A stretch of 64,000 nucleotides of DNA. Origin: Methylobacterium sp. DB0501 (GTDB lineage: Bacteria > Pseudomonadota > Alphaproteobacteria > Rhizobiales > Beijerinckiaceae). Position numbers and translations under genes: made by a program. Positions 34,640 through 42,685 of this stretch are shown in pieces. The stretch spans positions 112,544 through 176,543 of the forward strand of contig NZ_JAAKGV010000021.1 in assembly GCF_011043735.1 (NCBI RefSeq), given 5' to 3'. The notes beneath the pieces were generated by a model. It saw only the letters and a list, made by a program, of their open reading frames with translations, made no database searches and had not been told where the DNA came from. Each line of letters begins with the position of its first letter. Position 1 is the first letter of the stretch.

Positions 34640-35023
34640 ATGCCCGTCTTTTCCATTTCCGTGCCCCGTCCTCGGCCCGCCCTGATCCGCACGGCCACCC
34701 TCCTGATCGGCCTGTCCGCCGGCGGCTGCGTCCTCGACGGCGCCTCCGTGCGGGACGCCGCGAAATCGGCCGGCTTCGGCCCCAAGGAGGTCGCGGCTCC
34801 CGACTTCGTGACCCAGTCCCGCCGCGGGGGCGGCGATTTCCTGCCGGTCGGCGAATCGGCCCCGCCCCGCGAGACCCGTGCCAAGTCGGCCGCGGGCGTG
34901 AAGGCGCTGGAAGCCGATCTCGACGCCAGCCGCCAGCGCAACGAGGCCAAAGGGCGCGACGCCGCCAAGGTCGGCGGCGCGGTCAAGCCGCCGGCTCCGC
35001 CGAAAGTCCCGCCGGCCGAGTGA
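34640..35023 (+). CDS. Putative lipoprotein, unknown function
   Basis: A 127-residue protein. Its N-terminal helix ends in the lipobox-like LSAGGC near residue 30, so it should be lipid-anchored. The rest is hydrophilic, rich in Lys, Ala and Pro (AKVGGAVKPPAPPKVPPAE at the end), without a known domain. The ATG at 34640 puts a short basic stretch before the hydrophobic segment; an ATG at 34610 would add ten residues. It is divergent from phaC and 101 bases before the aminotransferase gene. Confidence 0.65.
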   Translation: MPVFSISVPRPRPALIRTATLLIGLSAGGCVLDGASVRDAAKSAGFGPKEVAAPDFVTQSRRGGGDFLPVGESAPPRETRAKSAAGVKALEADLDASRQRNEAKGRDAAKVGGAVKPPAPPKVPPAE

Positions 35024-35123
35024 CGCAAGACCGGCGCGCCGAACTTCCTCTCGCCCGAAATCCCCTCTAGACAGCGTATGTGACACGCGCGTCGCAGCGG
35101 CGGCGCCGATCCAGGACCCGGCC

Positions 35124-36344
35124 ATGACCGATTTTCACCGCATCAAGCGACTGCCCCCCTACGTCTTCGAGCAGGTCAACCGGATCAAGGCCGCCGCCCG
35201 CGCCAACGGCGCCGACATCATCGACCTCGGCATGGGCAATCCCGACCTCGACGCGCCCCGCCACGTGATCGAGAAGCTGGTCGAGACCGCCGGCAAGCCG
35301 CGCACCGACCGCTACTCGGCCTCGAAGGGCATCGCAGGCCTGCGCCGCGCCCAGGCGAACTACTACCAGCGCCGCTTCGGCGTCTCGCTCAACCCCGACA
35401 CCCAGGTGGTGGCCACGCTCGGCTCCAAGGAGGGCTTCGCCAACATGGCGCAGGCCATCACGGCGCCGGGCGACGTGGTGCTGGTGCCCAATCCCAGCTA
35501 CCCGATCCACGCCTTCGGCTTCCTGATGGCGGGCGGCGTGGTCCGCTCGGTCCCGGCCGAGCCGACCCCGGCCTTCTTCCCGGCGGCCGAGCGGGCGATG
35601 CAGCACTCGATCCCCAAGCCGGTGGCGATGGTGGTCTGCTACCCCTCGAACCCGACCGCCTACGTCGCCTCGCTCGACTTCTACCGCGACCTCGTCGCCT
35701 TCGCGAAGAAGCACGAGCTGATCCTGCTCTCCGACCTCGCCTATGCCGAGGTCTACTTCGACGATAACAACCCGCCGCCTTCGGTCTTGCAGATCCCGGG
35801 CGCGATCGACGTGGCGGTGGAGTTCACCTCCCTGTCCAAGACCTTCTCGATGGCCGGCTGGCGGATGGGCTTCGCGGTCGGCAACGAGCGGCTGCTGGCG
35901 GCGCTCACCCGGGTGAAGTCCTACCTCGATTACGGCGCCTTCACGCCGATCCAGGTCGCCGCCACCGCGGCTCTGAACGGCCCGGAGGCGTGCATCCACG
36001 AGATGCGCGCCACCTATCGCCGCCGCCGGGACGCGATGGTCGATGCGTTCCAGAAGACCGGCTGGGACATCCCGGTGCCGTCGGCCTCGATGTTCGCCTG
36101 GGTGCCGATCCCGGAGCGCTTCCGGAGCCTCGGCAGCCTCGAATTCTCGAAGCTCCTGGTCGAGAAGGCCGACGTGGCGGTGGCGCCGGGCATCGGCTTC
36201 GGCGAGCACGGCGACGATTACGTGCGCATCGCCCTCGTCGAGAACGAGCAGCGCATCCGCCAGGCGGCCCGCAACATCCGCCGCTTCTTCGACAACGCCG
36301 ACCGCACACTGCACAACGTGGTGCCGATGCAGAAGGTCGGCTGA
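35124..36344 (+). CDS. Class I/II PLP aminotransferase (AlaC-like)
   Basis: A 406-residue fold type I aminotransferase. Motifs: IIDLGMGNPDLDAP start, YPSNPTAYVAS (substrate Asn region), LLSDLAYAEVYFD, and SLSKTFSMAGWRMGF with the PLP-binding Lys239. In alphaproteobacteria this group is annotated as LL-diaminopimelate or alanine/glutamate-pyruvate aminotransferase. The start pattern with FHRIKRLPPYVFEQVN fits the AlaC-like branch. In related genomes it often precedes homoserine dehydrogenase (as I recall), but here the next gene is a convergent chemoreceptor. It is cytoplasmic. The amino donor is not readable. Confidence 0.92.
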   Translation: MTDFHRIKRLPPYVFEQVNRIKAAARANGADIIDLGMGNPDLDAPRHVIEKLVETAGKPRTDRYSASKGIAGLRRAQANYYQRRFGVSLNPDTQVVATLGSKEGFANMAQAITAPGDVVLVPNPSYPIHAFGFLMAGGVVRSVPAEPTPAFFPAAERAMQHSIPKPVAMVVCYPSNPTAYVASLDFYRDLVAFAKKHELILLSDLAYAEVYFDDNNPPPSVLQIPGAIDVAVEFTSLSKTFSMAGWRMGFAVGNERLLAALTRVKSYLDYGAFTPIQVAATAALNGPEACIHEMRATYRRRRDAMVDAFQKTGWDIPVPSASMFAWVPIPERFRSLGSLEFSKLLVEKADVAVAPGIGFGEHGDDYVRIALVENEQRIRQAARNIRRFFDNADRTLHNVVPMQKVG

Positions 36345-36423
36345 TCGTCACCGGGCGGGGACGCTCCGGTCCGGGGCCGGGGCGGGCGTCGCCCGTCCCG
36401 CCCGGAATCGGAGCGCGGACCGG

Positions 36424-38502
36424 TCACGCCGCCCGCACCGTGCCGAGGAAGTGCCGGACCTCGGTGCCGAGCCGCCGCGCCTCGTCCTGAAGCGCCGTGG
36501 CCGAGACCAGGACGCGGCTGGCCGCCGCCCCGGTCTCCTCCGCGGCCGCCGCGACGCCGGCGATGTTCGCCGTCACCTCCTCGGTGCCGGAGGCCGCCAG
36601 GGTGACGCTGCGCACGATCGCCTGGGTGGCGGCGCCCTGCTGCTCGACCGCGGCCGCCAGGGCGATGGCGACGCCGTCGAGTTCCTCGATGCGCCCCGTG
36701 ACCATCGCGATCGCCGAGACGGCCTGTCCGGTCGACTCCTGGATCCGGGCGATCTGCTGCGTGATCTCCCGGGTGGCCCGGGCGGTCTGCGACGCGAGCT
36801 GCTTGACCTCGCCGGCGACGACCGCGAAGCCGCGGCCGGCCTCGCCGGCCCGGGCCGCCTCGATGGTGGCATTGAGGGCCAGCAGGTTGGTCTGCCCGGC
36901 GATCGAGGAGATCATCGCCACCACGTCGCCGATCCGGGAGGCGGACGCGGTCAGATCCTGCACCAGGGCGGTGGTCGTCTCCGCGTCGCCGACGGCGGCC
37001 CGGGCCAGACCGGCCGCCCCCTGGACGCGCCGGCCGATCTCCTGAACCGACTGGCCGAGTTCCTCCGCCGCCGCGGCGACGGTCACGACATTGACGGCGG
37101 ACCGGTCGGCGGCGGTCGCGACCGCCCCCGATTGCGCGGCGGTCTCGGCGGCGGTGCCCGACATCGTCTGCGCGGTGGCCTGCAACTCCGACGCGGCATC
37201 CGCTACCAGGCGGACGACGCCGCCGACGGCCTCCTCGAACCCGTCCGCCATGTGGTGCATCGCCGCCCGGCGCTGGGTCTCGGCGTCCGCGCGGGCCAGC
37301 GCGGCCTCCGCTTCGAGTTCGCGACTCCGGATCAGGTTGTGGCGAAACACCTCGATGCCCCGCGCGACCGCCCCGATCTCGTCGCGTCGGGTCAGGTACG
37401 GCACGGTGACGGCGGCGTCGCCGTCGGCAAGGCTGCCGATCACCCCGGTCATGCGGTCGAGGGGCTGCGTGACGTGACGGATGATGAAGCCGATGCCGAT
37501 CGCCGACAGGAGGACGGCGCCCAGCGCCACCGCCGCGCTCAGCATCAAGCTGCGCCGGGCCGCGGCTTCCGCCGCCGCGGCCTTCTCGGCGAGCCGCACG
37601 ACCGCCAGCTTCGGGATCGCCAGCAGCGAGTCGAGGGCGGGGATCGCGATCTCGGCGTAACCGTCGCTCGTCATCGTCGGGGCGTAGTGGCCGGTGATCG
37701 ACGTCACCAGCGGCCCGACCTCCGCGGCGAAACGGCCGCCCAGATAGGTCGCCTTCGCGCTCGAGAAGGCGCCGTCGAGACCGGTGTCGCCCTCCACCAG
37801 CCCGATCGAGTGCTCGACCTCCTGGAGCATCGTGCCGACCTGGCCGTGCCGGAGCTTGATCGTGTCCGCCTCCTGCTGCGACAGGCCGCGCTTCGCGGTG
37901 TGGGCCCGGGAGATCGCGGCGCTGGCTTCCCCCGCCAGGATGCGGGCGGCCCAACCCTTCCGGCGGGCCTCGACCAACTCGACGAGACCGGGATCCCCGG
38001 CCCTGATCTCGCGCTCGAACGAGGACGCGATCACGTCGAAGACCTTCAGGGTCTTGGGCAGATGGGCGATGAATTCGCCGCTCAGCTTCTGGTCGCGCTC
38101 GCGCGTCGGCCGCCGGACCTGCCGGTCGAGTTCGTCACGCAGGGTTCGGAGCCTGGCATGGTCGGCGGTCACCTGCTCGATGGTCTGCACCATCCCCGGT
38201 TCGACCTGCCGAAGGCGCTCGAGGATCGCACGGGTGCCGCGATCGACCTCGCCGCGCAGGGCCGTCAGCCTGGCGGCGATGGCTCCCGCCTCGCGCTCCT
38301 CGGCACGCAGCAGCATGTCTTCCCAGGCGACCTCGTAGCGCAGGGAACTCGACGTATTCAGAAGGAGGCCGTCGATCTCCGCCAGCCGGCTGATCCGTGC
38401 CGAAGCCGTCGCGTTGGTCCACGACAGGATGAGGTCGCGGCCGAACATCCCGATGGCGAGGCAGGCCAAGGCGGCGACCAGCAGGATGAGTTTCGTTTTC
38501 AT
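36424..38502 (-). CDS. Methyl-accepting chemotaxis protein (membrane receptor)
   Basis: A 692-residue chemoreceptor. The first membrane segment is at about 3-24 (KLILLVAALACLAIGM), a large helical periplasmic sensor runs to about 315, and the second membrane segment is at about 319-341. A HAMP domain and the MA domain with the tip TNLLALNATIEAARAGEAG follow. It starts at the ATG at 38502. A TTG six bases upstream has better Shine-Dalgarno spacing (GGGAGAG) and may be the real start. It is not paralogous in the sensor region to the receptor at 149. It is an orphan with no che genes around, and ends 79 bases from the convergent aminotransferase gene. Confidence 0.92.
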   Translation of the reverse strand: MKTKLILLVAALACLAIGMFGRDLILSWTNATASARISRLAEIDGLLLNTSSSLRYEVAWEDMLLRAEEREAGAIAARLTALRGEVDRGTRAILERLRQVEPGMVQTIEQVTADHARLRTLRDELDRQVRRPTRERDQKLSGEFIAHLPKTLKVFDVIASSFEREIRAGDPGLVELVEARRKGWAARILAGEASAAISRAHTAKRGLSQQEADTIKLRHGQVGTMLQEVEHSIGLVEGDTGLDGAFSSAKATYLGGRFAAEVGPLVTSITGHYAPTMTSDGYAEIAIPALDSLLAIPKLAVVRLAEKAAAAEAAARRSLMLSAAVALGAVLLSAIGIGFIIRHVTQPLDRMTGVIGSLADGDAAVTVPYLTRRDEIGAVARGIEVFRHNLIRSRELEAEAALARADAETQRRAAMHHMADGFEEAVGGVVRLVADAASELQATAQTMSGTAAETAAQSGAVATAADRSAVNVVTVAAAAEELGQSVQEIGRRVQGAAGLARAAVGDAETTTALVQDLTASASRIGDVVAMISSIAGQTNLLALNATIEAARAGEAGRGFAVVAGEVKQLASQTARATREITQQIARIQESTGQAVSAIAMVTGRIEELDGVAIALAAAVEQQGAATQAIVRSVTLAASGTEEVTANIAGVAAAAEETGAAASRVLVSATALQDEARRLGTEVRHFLGTVRAA

Positions 38503-39123
38503 CAGCAAGGCATCTCTCCCTGGTCGCCCCCGCTCTGCCACCGGCCATCACCGAACCACCCGGCACGGTGCCGATTCCCGCGGCCGATCCCCGCTGATCA
38601 CGACGGCATTTCCGATCCCAGGAACAAAACCCCCGCCCGCTTTCGAATTCCCTAAATAATGAAAACAATCGATCGATCTCCAAATTTTAATAAACCGCCC
38701 CGACGGCATTGATCTAACAAAAAATCGCAATGCTTCCAATTTCGCGTAAAAAGCGGCAACAAGAGCTGAATATCGGAATATGTTCGTTCATCGTTATCCG
38801 GGATATGGGCTTTTTTCGACGATCCCGCGCTGGCGTCGCCCGGTCGCCGCATCATGAATCGTCGGCCGGGACCGCCCCACTGCCGGGAGAAGCCCCGCTG
38901 CATGCCTGCGCCGACGCAGGAACGGGGCCGAGTTGAAGGAACCGTCCCTCGCGCCTGCCGGCGTCCGAGGCGGGACCGTGGAGCACGTCGCACCTTGTGG
39001 CCCGTCGGAGACAGGGGAGGGGAAAGGCGTCCGCTCCCCGTGGCCCGGGCCCGGCACCGGGTTGATCCGGGCTGCGCACGGCGTCAGGGTGCGGTCAAGG
39101 TTTCGCTCCACCCTGGGTATCCG
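38503..39123. other. Gene-free gap with AT-rich promoter zone
   Basis: A gap of 621 bases. 38645-38805 is markedly AT-rich (ccctaaataatgaaaac, ccaaattttaataaacc) and probably carries the promoter of the chemoreceptor. The rest is GC-rich. Short frames here lack protein character. Confidence 0.45.
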
Positions 39124-39339
39124 ATGCGTCGCTCGCTGAAGCTCGTCGTTCTCGCCGCCGCGGCCGCGCTCCCGGCCGCCTGCGCGCCGAACCCGATCAT
39201 CGCCCGCGACCCGGTCCCGGCCCCCGGGCCCGACATCGCCTATCGCTGCTCCTCGACCCCGGCGCTGCTCAACGGCTACTGGGCGGATTGCGAGCGCGTG
39301 CGGCGCGAGCGCGAGGTCGTGGTCCGGACCAAGGGCTGA
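39124..39339 (+). CDS. Small putative lipoprotein
   Basis: A 71-residue protein with a signal peptide of the lipoprotein type: MRRSLKLVVLAAAAALPAAC, lipobox Cys20. A short mature part ends in a charged helix (CERVRREREVVVRTKG). Two more Cys (about 42 and 56) could pair. The ribosome-binding site is weak. It is the first of three short plus-strand genes for exported proteins. Function unknown. Confidence 0.6.
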   Translation: MRRSLKLVVLAAAAALPAACAPNPIIARDPVPAPGPDIAYRCSSTPALLNGYWADCERVRREREVVVRTKG

Positions 39340-39429
39340 CACCCTAGATCCGGACACCTCGCCGCGCCCCGGAACCGGGCGCCGCTCACCATGCGTTAAC
39401 ACGGCATCCGTCACCGGAGGATGCCCCGC

Positions 39430-39801
39430 GTGGTCCGTCGTCTCGCCCTGCCGCTCGTCGCCCTGGCAAGCCTGTCCCCGGCCGGCTTGAGCCCGGCGCT
39501 CGCCCAGTCGCCCCTGCCGGTGCGGGTGCGCCCGCCCGTCACCGTCGAGCCGGACATCTACAACCGCGCCGCCGCGCCCGGCCCCGTCGTGCTGCAGGTC
39601 TCCCCCGACGTGACCGTCGGGCCGATGCCGCGCGGGCCCACCCGCCTCGTGGCGATCCGCGCGGTGCCGGTCGCGGCCGTCACCAATGGCGGCGCCTTCG
39701 GGCCGACCGGCTTCGGCTATTACAACGATGCCGTGAGCGAAGGCCCGCTCAACCGCCCGCACCGCATGGCCGATTACGTCCTCGGCAGCCGGGCGTACTG
39801 A
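39430..39801 (+). CDS. Secreted hypothetical protein
   Basis: A 123-residue exported protein with the signal peptide VRRLALPLVALASLSPAGL cleaved after LAQ. The mature part is rich in Pro and Val (VRVRPPVTVEPDIYNR) without a recognised domain. GGAGG ends directly before an ATG at 39421, which is too close for initiation. The GTG at 39430 has the right spacing (nine bases), so I start there. Followed by another secreted protein after 31 bases. Confidence 0.6.
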   Translation: MVRRLALPLVALASLSPAGLSPALAQSPLPVRVRPPVTVEPDIYNRAAAPGPVVLQVSPDVTVGPMPRGPTRLVAIRAVPVAAVTNGGAFGPTGFGYYNDAVSEGPLNRPHRMADYVLGSRAY

Positions 39802-39832
39802 TCCTCGACCCCACTGAACGAAGGAAACGTCC

Positions 39833-40279
39833 ATGCGTGCGCGCCTCCTCGCGGCGGGCCTCGTCGCCGGCCTCGCCACCCTCGCCACGGCGCTGCCGGC
39901 CGCGGCCCAGAGCGTCGGCTACGTCACCGGCTTCCCGGGCAAGGACCCGGCCGGCGACGACGAGATCGGCTGGGGTCCGGCCTACCGGCCCGAGACCAGC
40001 TTCTCGCAGCCCGGCACGCCGCCGACCCCGGGCGACTTCGCCGGCGCGGCCTATCGCGCCCGGACCGGCCGCGGCCCCTACGACGCGATCCAGGCGCCGA
40101 TGCAGCCGGTGCGCGCCTACCAGTACCAGAATCCCGGCTACGGCTACGCGCCTGCGGGCTATTACGGCGAGCCCGGTTACGCCCCGCGGGTGCGGAGCGT
40201 GCGGGCGCGGTACGGCGTCACGCACCGGCATCACGCCAAGGCGAAGACGCAACGGTCGTATCGGCAGGTGATGCGCTGA
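39833..40279 (+). CDS. Secreted hypothetical protein, Tyr/Gly-rich tail
   Basis: A 148-residue exported protein with a signal peptide to AAAQS (about 26). The mature region contains GFPGKDPAGDDEIGWGPAY and a low-complexity stretch (YQNPGYGYAPAGYYGEPGY), then a basic tail with His and Lys. AAGGA is well placed before the ATG. The Tyr-rich part and basic tail could bind cell wall or other surface polymers, but no domain is recognised. A 17-bp tandem repeat overlaps its 3' end. Confidence 0.65.
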   Translation: MRARLLAAGLVAGLATLATALPAAAQSVGYVTGFPGKDPAGDDEIGWGPAYRPETSFSQPGTPPTPGDFAGAAYRARTGRGPYDAIQAPMQPVRAYQYQNPGYGYAPAGYYGEPGYAPRVRSVRARYGVTHRHHAKAKTQRSYRQVMR

Positions 40280-40316
40280 GGCGAACGATGCGCTGGCGCA
40301 AGTAATGCGCTGAGGA
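40269..40316. repeat. 17-bp tandem repeat at a gene end
   Basis: The word ATGCGCTG recurs at 40271, 40288 and 40305, a period of exactly 17 bases, with the flanks partly conserved. The first copy includes the stop codon of the preceding secreted-protein gene, so repeat gain or loss would not change the protein. The rest of the gap to 40550 shows nothing else. Confidence 0.65.
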
Positions 40317-40550
40317 TGGGCGTCGAGGATCCCCAACCCCTCCGACACCCTTCCGGTCGTTTCGAGGCCGCCGGAGCCCGGACCCGGAGGGGCGCGGAGC
40401 GCAAGCCGGAATCTCCGGCAGTTCCGAAGCGGGCGGTTCGCGTTCCGTCCGAGATTGCCTCAGCCGCGGCCCCGGGATGCCCCTCGGGGCCGACGGGCCG
40501 CGCCGAGTCTCGACCGATGCCGGTCGATCGAGTCCTCGGCGATATTTCCC

Positions 40551-41567
40551 TCAGGCGAATCCCTCCAGCACGATCTTCCCCTTCGCCCGCCCGCTCTCCA
40601 GCAGCGCGTGGGCCCGTTTCAGATTCCCCGCGTTGATCGGCCCGAAATGCTCGGCGAGCGTCGTGCGCAGCTGCCCGGCCTCGACGAGGCGCGCCACCTC
40701 GTCGAGCAGCGTTCCCTGCGCCGCGATGTCGACCGTGGCGAACATCGGCCGGGTGAACATGAACTCCCAGTGCAGCGACAGGCTCTTGCGCTTGAGGAGC
40801 GAGACGTCGAGCGTCGCCGGGTCGTCGATCAATGCAAGGCGACCCTGCGGCGCCATCAGCTCGGCGATCGCCGCCAGATGGGTGTCGGTGTGGGTGGTCG
40901 AGAAGACCAGGCCCGGGGCGCCGAGCCCGAGATCCGCGACCTGACGCGCCAGCGACGCGCCGTGATCGACCACGTGGTGGGCGCCGAGTTCGCGGCTCCA
41001 CGCCTGCGTCTCCGGACGTGAGGCGGTGGTGACGACCGTGAGGTCGGTGAGCTGGCGCGCGAGCTGGGTCGCGATCGAGCCGACGCCGCCGGCCCCGCCG
41101 ACGATCAGGATGGCGTTGGCCGCCCCCGGCACGGCCTTGCGGATGTCGAGCCGGTCGAACAGCGTCTCCCAGGCGGTGATCGCGGTCAGCGGCAAGGCTG
41201 CGGCCTCGGCGAAGGAGAGCGAGGCCGGCTTGTGGCCGACGATGCGCTCGTCGACGAGGTGGAACTCGGCGTTGGTGCCGGGCCGCTCCAGGGCGCCGGC
41301 ATAGAACACGGCGTCACCCGGGCGGAAGCGCGTCGCCTCGGGCCCCGCCGCCACGACGATGCCGGCGGCGTCCCAACCGAGGACCTTCCATTCGCCGGCG
41401 TCGGGCGCGGCGCGGCGGCGCACCTTGGTGTCGACCGGGTTCACCGATACCGCCCGGACCTCGACCAGGAGGTCGCGGCCGGTCGGCACAGGCCGGGGCA
41501 GGGTGATGTCCTGGAGGGCGGCCTCGTCCTCGATCGGCAGGGAGGTCTGGTAACCGACGGCGCGCAT
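40551..41567 (-). CDS. Zinc-type alcohol dehydrogenase family quinone oxidoreductase
   Basis: A 338-residue medium-chain dehydrogenase/reductase. It begins MRAVGYQTSLPIEDEAAL and carries DLLVEVRAVSVNPVDTKVR, the pattern of the adh_fam_1 quinone oxidoreductase group. The NADPH loop GGAGGVGSIATQLARQL lies near 153-169. Zinc-ligand Cys residues are absent, as in quinone reductases. AAGGAG lies seven bases before the ATG. It is divergent from an HxlR regulator gene, with a palindrome between the two. A role in detoxifying electrophiles or quinones under HxlR control is likely, by analogy with known HxlR/quinone-reductase pairs. Confidence 0.9.
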   Translation of the reverse strand: MRAVGYQTSLPIEDEAALQDITLPRPVPTGRDLLVEVRAVSVNPVDTKVRRRAAPDAGEWKVLGWDAAGIVVAAGPEATRFRPGDAVFYAGALERPGTNAEFHLVDERIVGHKPASLSFAEAAALPLTAITAWETLFDRLDIRKAVPGAANAILIVGGAGGVGSIATQLARQLTDLTVVTTASRPETQAWSRELGAHHVVDHGASLARQVADLGLGAPGLVFSTTHTDTHLAAIAELMAPQGRLALIDDPATLDVSLLKRKSLSLHWEFMFTRPMFATVDIAAQGTLLDEVARLVEAGQLRTTLAEHFGPINAGNLKRAHALLESGRAKGKIVLEGFA

Positions 41568-41646
41568 GGGCGGGCTCCTTGGATGACTCGAGCCGAGATG
41601 GCCGCTACCCTCCCGCGGCGCAAGAACGCACATGAAGCGCCCATAG

Positions 41647-41662
41647 TATCGAAAAGGATACC
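41647..41662. promoter_or_regulatory. Candidate HxlR operator
   Basis: GTATC (41647-41651) and GATAC (41658-41662) form a dyad across six bases in the 98-base divergent gap, ending three bases before the HxlR start. Its position would allow the regulator to repress itself and probably the oxidoreductase. GTATC/GATAC arms are in keeping with operators of this family as I recall them. Confidence 0.55.
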
Positions 41663-41665
41663 GTC

Positions 41666-42040
41666 ATGGCCCGCACCCGGCACCGCAGCCTGGATTGCAG
41701 CCCCGGCTGCGCCGTCGAGGCGACGCTCCAGAGGATCGACGGCAAGTGGAAGGGCGTGATCCTCTACCACCTGCTGGCCGAGGCGCCGGAGCCCGACGGA
41801 GCCTTGCGCTTCAACGCCTTCCGCCGGCGGATGCCGAACGTGACCCAGCGCATGCTGACCAATCAGCTGCGCGAGCTGGAGGCGGACGGCCTCGTGCACC
41901 GCACCGTCTATGCCGAGGTGCCGCCCCGGGTGGAGTACCGCCTGACCGCGCTCGGCCGCAGCCTCGAACCGGTGATCCGGGCGCTCAAGGCCTGGGGCGA
42001 CGCCCACGCGATGCCCGAGAAGGCGACGGAGGCCGCCTGA
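41666..42040 (+). CDS. HxlR-family transcriptional regulator
   Basis: A 124-residue winged-helix regulator. The N-terminal Cys in SLDCSPGCAVEATLQ (residues 11 and 15) matches the redox-sensing Cys position of HxlR proteins. The DNA-binding core is GKWKGVILYHLL, then RFNAFRRRMPNVTQRMLTNQL and the wing GLVHRTVYAEVPPRVEYRLT. Such regulators sense quinones, aldehydes or hypochlorite through Cys modification. Divergence from a quinone oxidoreductase supports this role. It probably works as a dimer on the palindrome just upstream. Confidence 0.92.
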   Translation: MARTRHRSLDCSPGCAVEATLQRIDGKWKGVILYHLLAEAPEPDGALRFNAFRRRMPNVTQRMLTNQLRELEADGLVHRTVYAEVPPRVEYRLTALGRSLEPVIRALKAWGDAHAMPEKATEAA

Positions 42041-42044
42041 CCGG

Positions 42045-42254
42045 TCAGCGCGACAGGCTGCGGAAGACGCAGACGCGGCCGCGATCCTCGTAGCCGGCCG
42101 GGCACTGGGCGACGCAGGCGCCGGCGGCGAATTTGAGGGGCGGGCGGCAATAGGACTCGTCCTGCTGCGCCCGCAGGGCAGGCGGCCGGAGGAGGGCGAC
42201 CGCCACCGCGACGGCAGCCGTCACGATGATGCCGAGGGCGACGAGGCGCGGCAC
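42045..42254 (-). CDS. Small Cys-rich exported protein
   Basis: A 69-residue protein with one N-terminal hydrophobic segment (RLVALGIIVTAAVAVAVALL), then a short mature part with four Cys (YCRPPLKFAAGACVAQCPAGY, each run shorter than a domain; the last Cys follows in RGRVCVF). It starts at GTG 42254, with AGGAG ten bases upstream. It ends four bases after the convergent HxlR gene. It may be a periplasmic disulfide miniprotein. No family recognised. Confidence 0.55.
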   Translation of the reverse strand: MPRLVALGIIVTAAVAVAVALLRPPALRAQQDESYCRPPLKFAAGACVAQCPAGYEDRGRVCVFRSLSR

Positions 42255-42347
42255 GGATCTCGCACTCCTGTGTGCACGGCACTGCACCATATGGAACGCC
42301 CGCGACGCGCGGACAGGCCCGCTTTCGGGGATCGCCTTCGGGAGGAG

Positions 42348-42410
42348 GGATCTTCGGGCAGGAGGGATCTTCGGGCAGGAGCCATCCTCGGGCAGGAGCC
42401 ATCCTCGGGG
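42348..42410. repeat. 17-bp tandem repeat
   Basis: Two copies of ggatcttcgggcaggag (42348-42364, 42365-42381) are followed by a variant ccatcctcgggcaggag (42382-42398) and a partial copy to 42410. A more diverged copy may precede them. It lies in the 431-base gap between the small Cys-rich gene and the kinase gene, next to the dispersed repeat copy B. Nothing coding is seen. Confidence 0.75.
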
Positions 42411-42441
42411 CGCGGCATCCCTGGGGATGGCGCAGTGCGGC

Positions 42442-42560
42442 ATCCTAGAGCAGCGCCCGATCGCGTTGCCGTCGGACCCTGTTCCAGGTCTTTGGTTTCG
42501 CCGCATTTTCCCTCGACGAACCGGTCGCCGCCTCGTCGGAAAATGGTCCGGCTCCGGTCG
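42442..42560 (-). repeat. Dispersed intergenic repeat, copy B
   Basis: The reverse complement of this stretch aligns with 2165-2270 over about 105 bases. It has the same order of blocks: TTTCCGACGAGG, GACCGGTTCG, a GAAAA-tGCGGC block, a GACCTGGA block, CGCGATCGGGC and CTCTAG. It lies upstream of the kinase gene. Two copies 40 kb apart and in opposite orientation point to a non-coding repeat family. Confidence 0.6.
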
Positions 42561-42685
42561 CCTGCGCGCTTGACCCGCTCGGGGAGACGTGACCCCACTT
42601 CACCCGGAGAGTCCGGCCACGCTGCCGGAATCGTCCCCAGCACAGCCCCCGCAGCTCGCGCAGCGAAAGGACAGGATTGCAGACG

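Noticed and set aside
36043..38655. An 870-codon plus-strand open frame opposite the chemoreceptor gene
   Set aside because: It is a shadow of the MCP gene: low-complexity Arg/Gly/Asp content, and it crosses two real genes.
40269..42410. Short tandem repeats considered as CRISPR
   Set aside because: Units are 17 bases with no unique spacers and no cas genes are present; they are simple tandem repeats.
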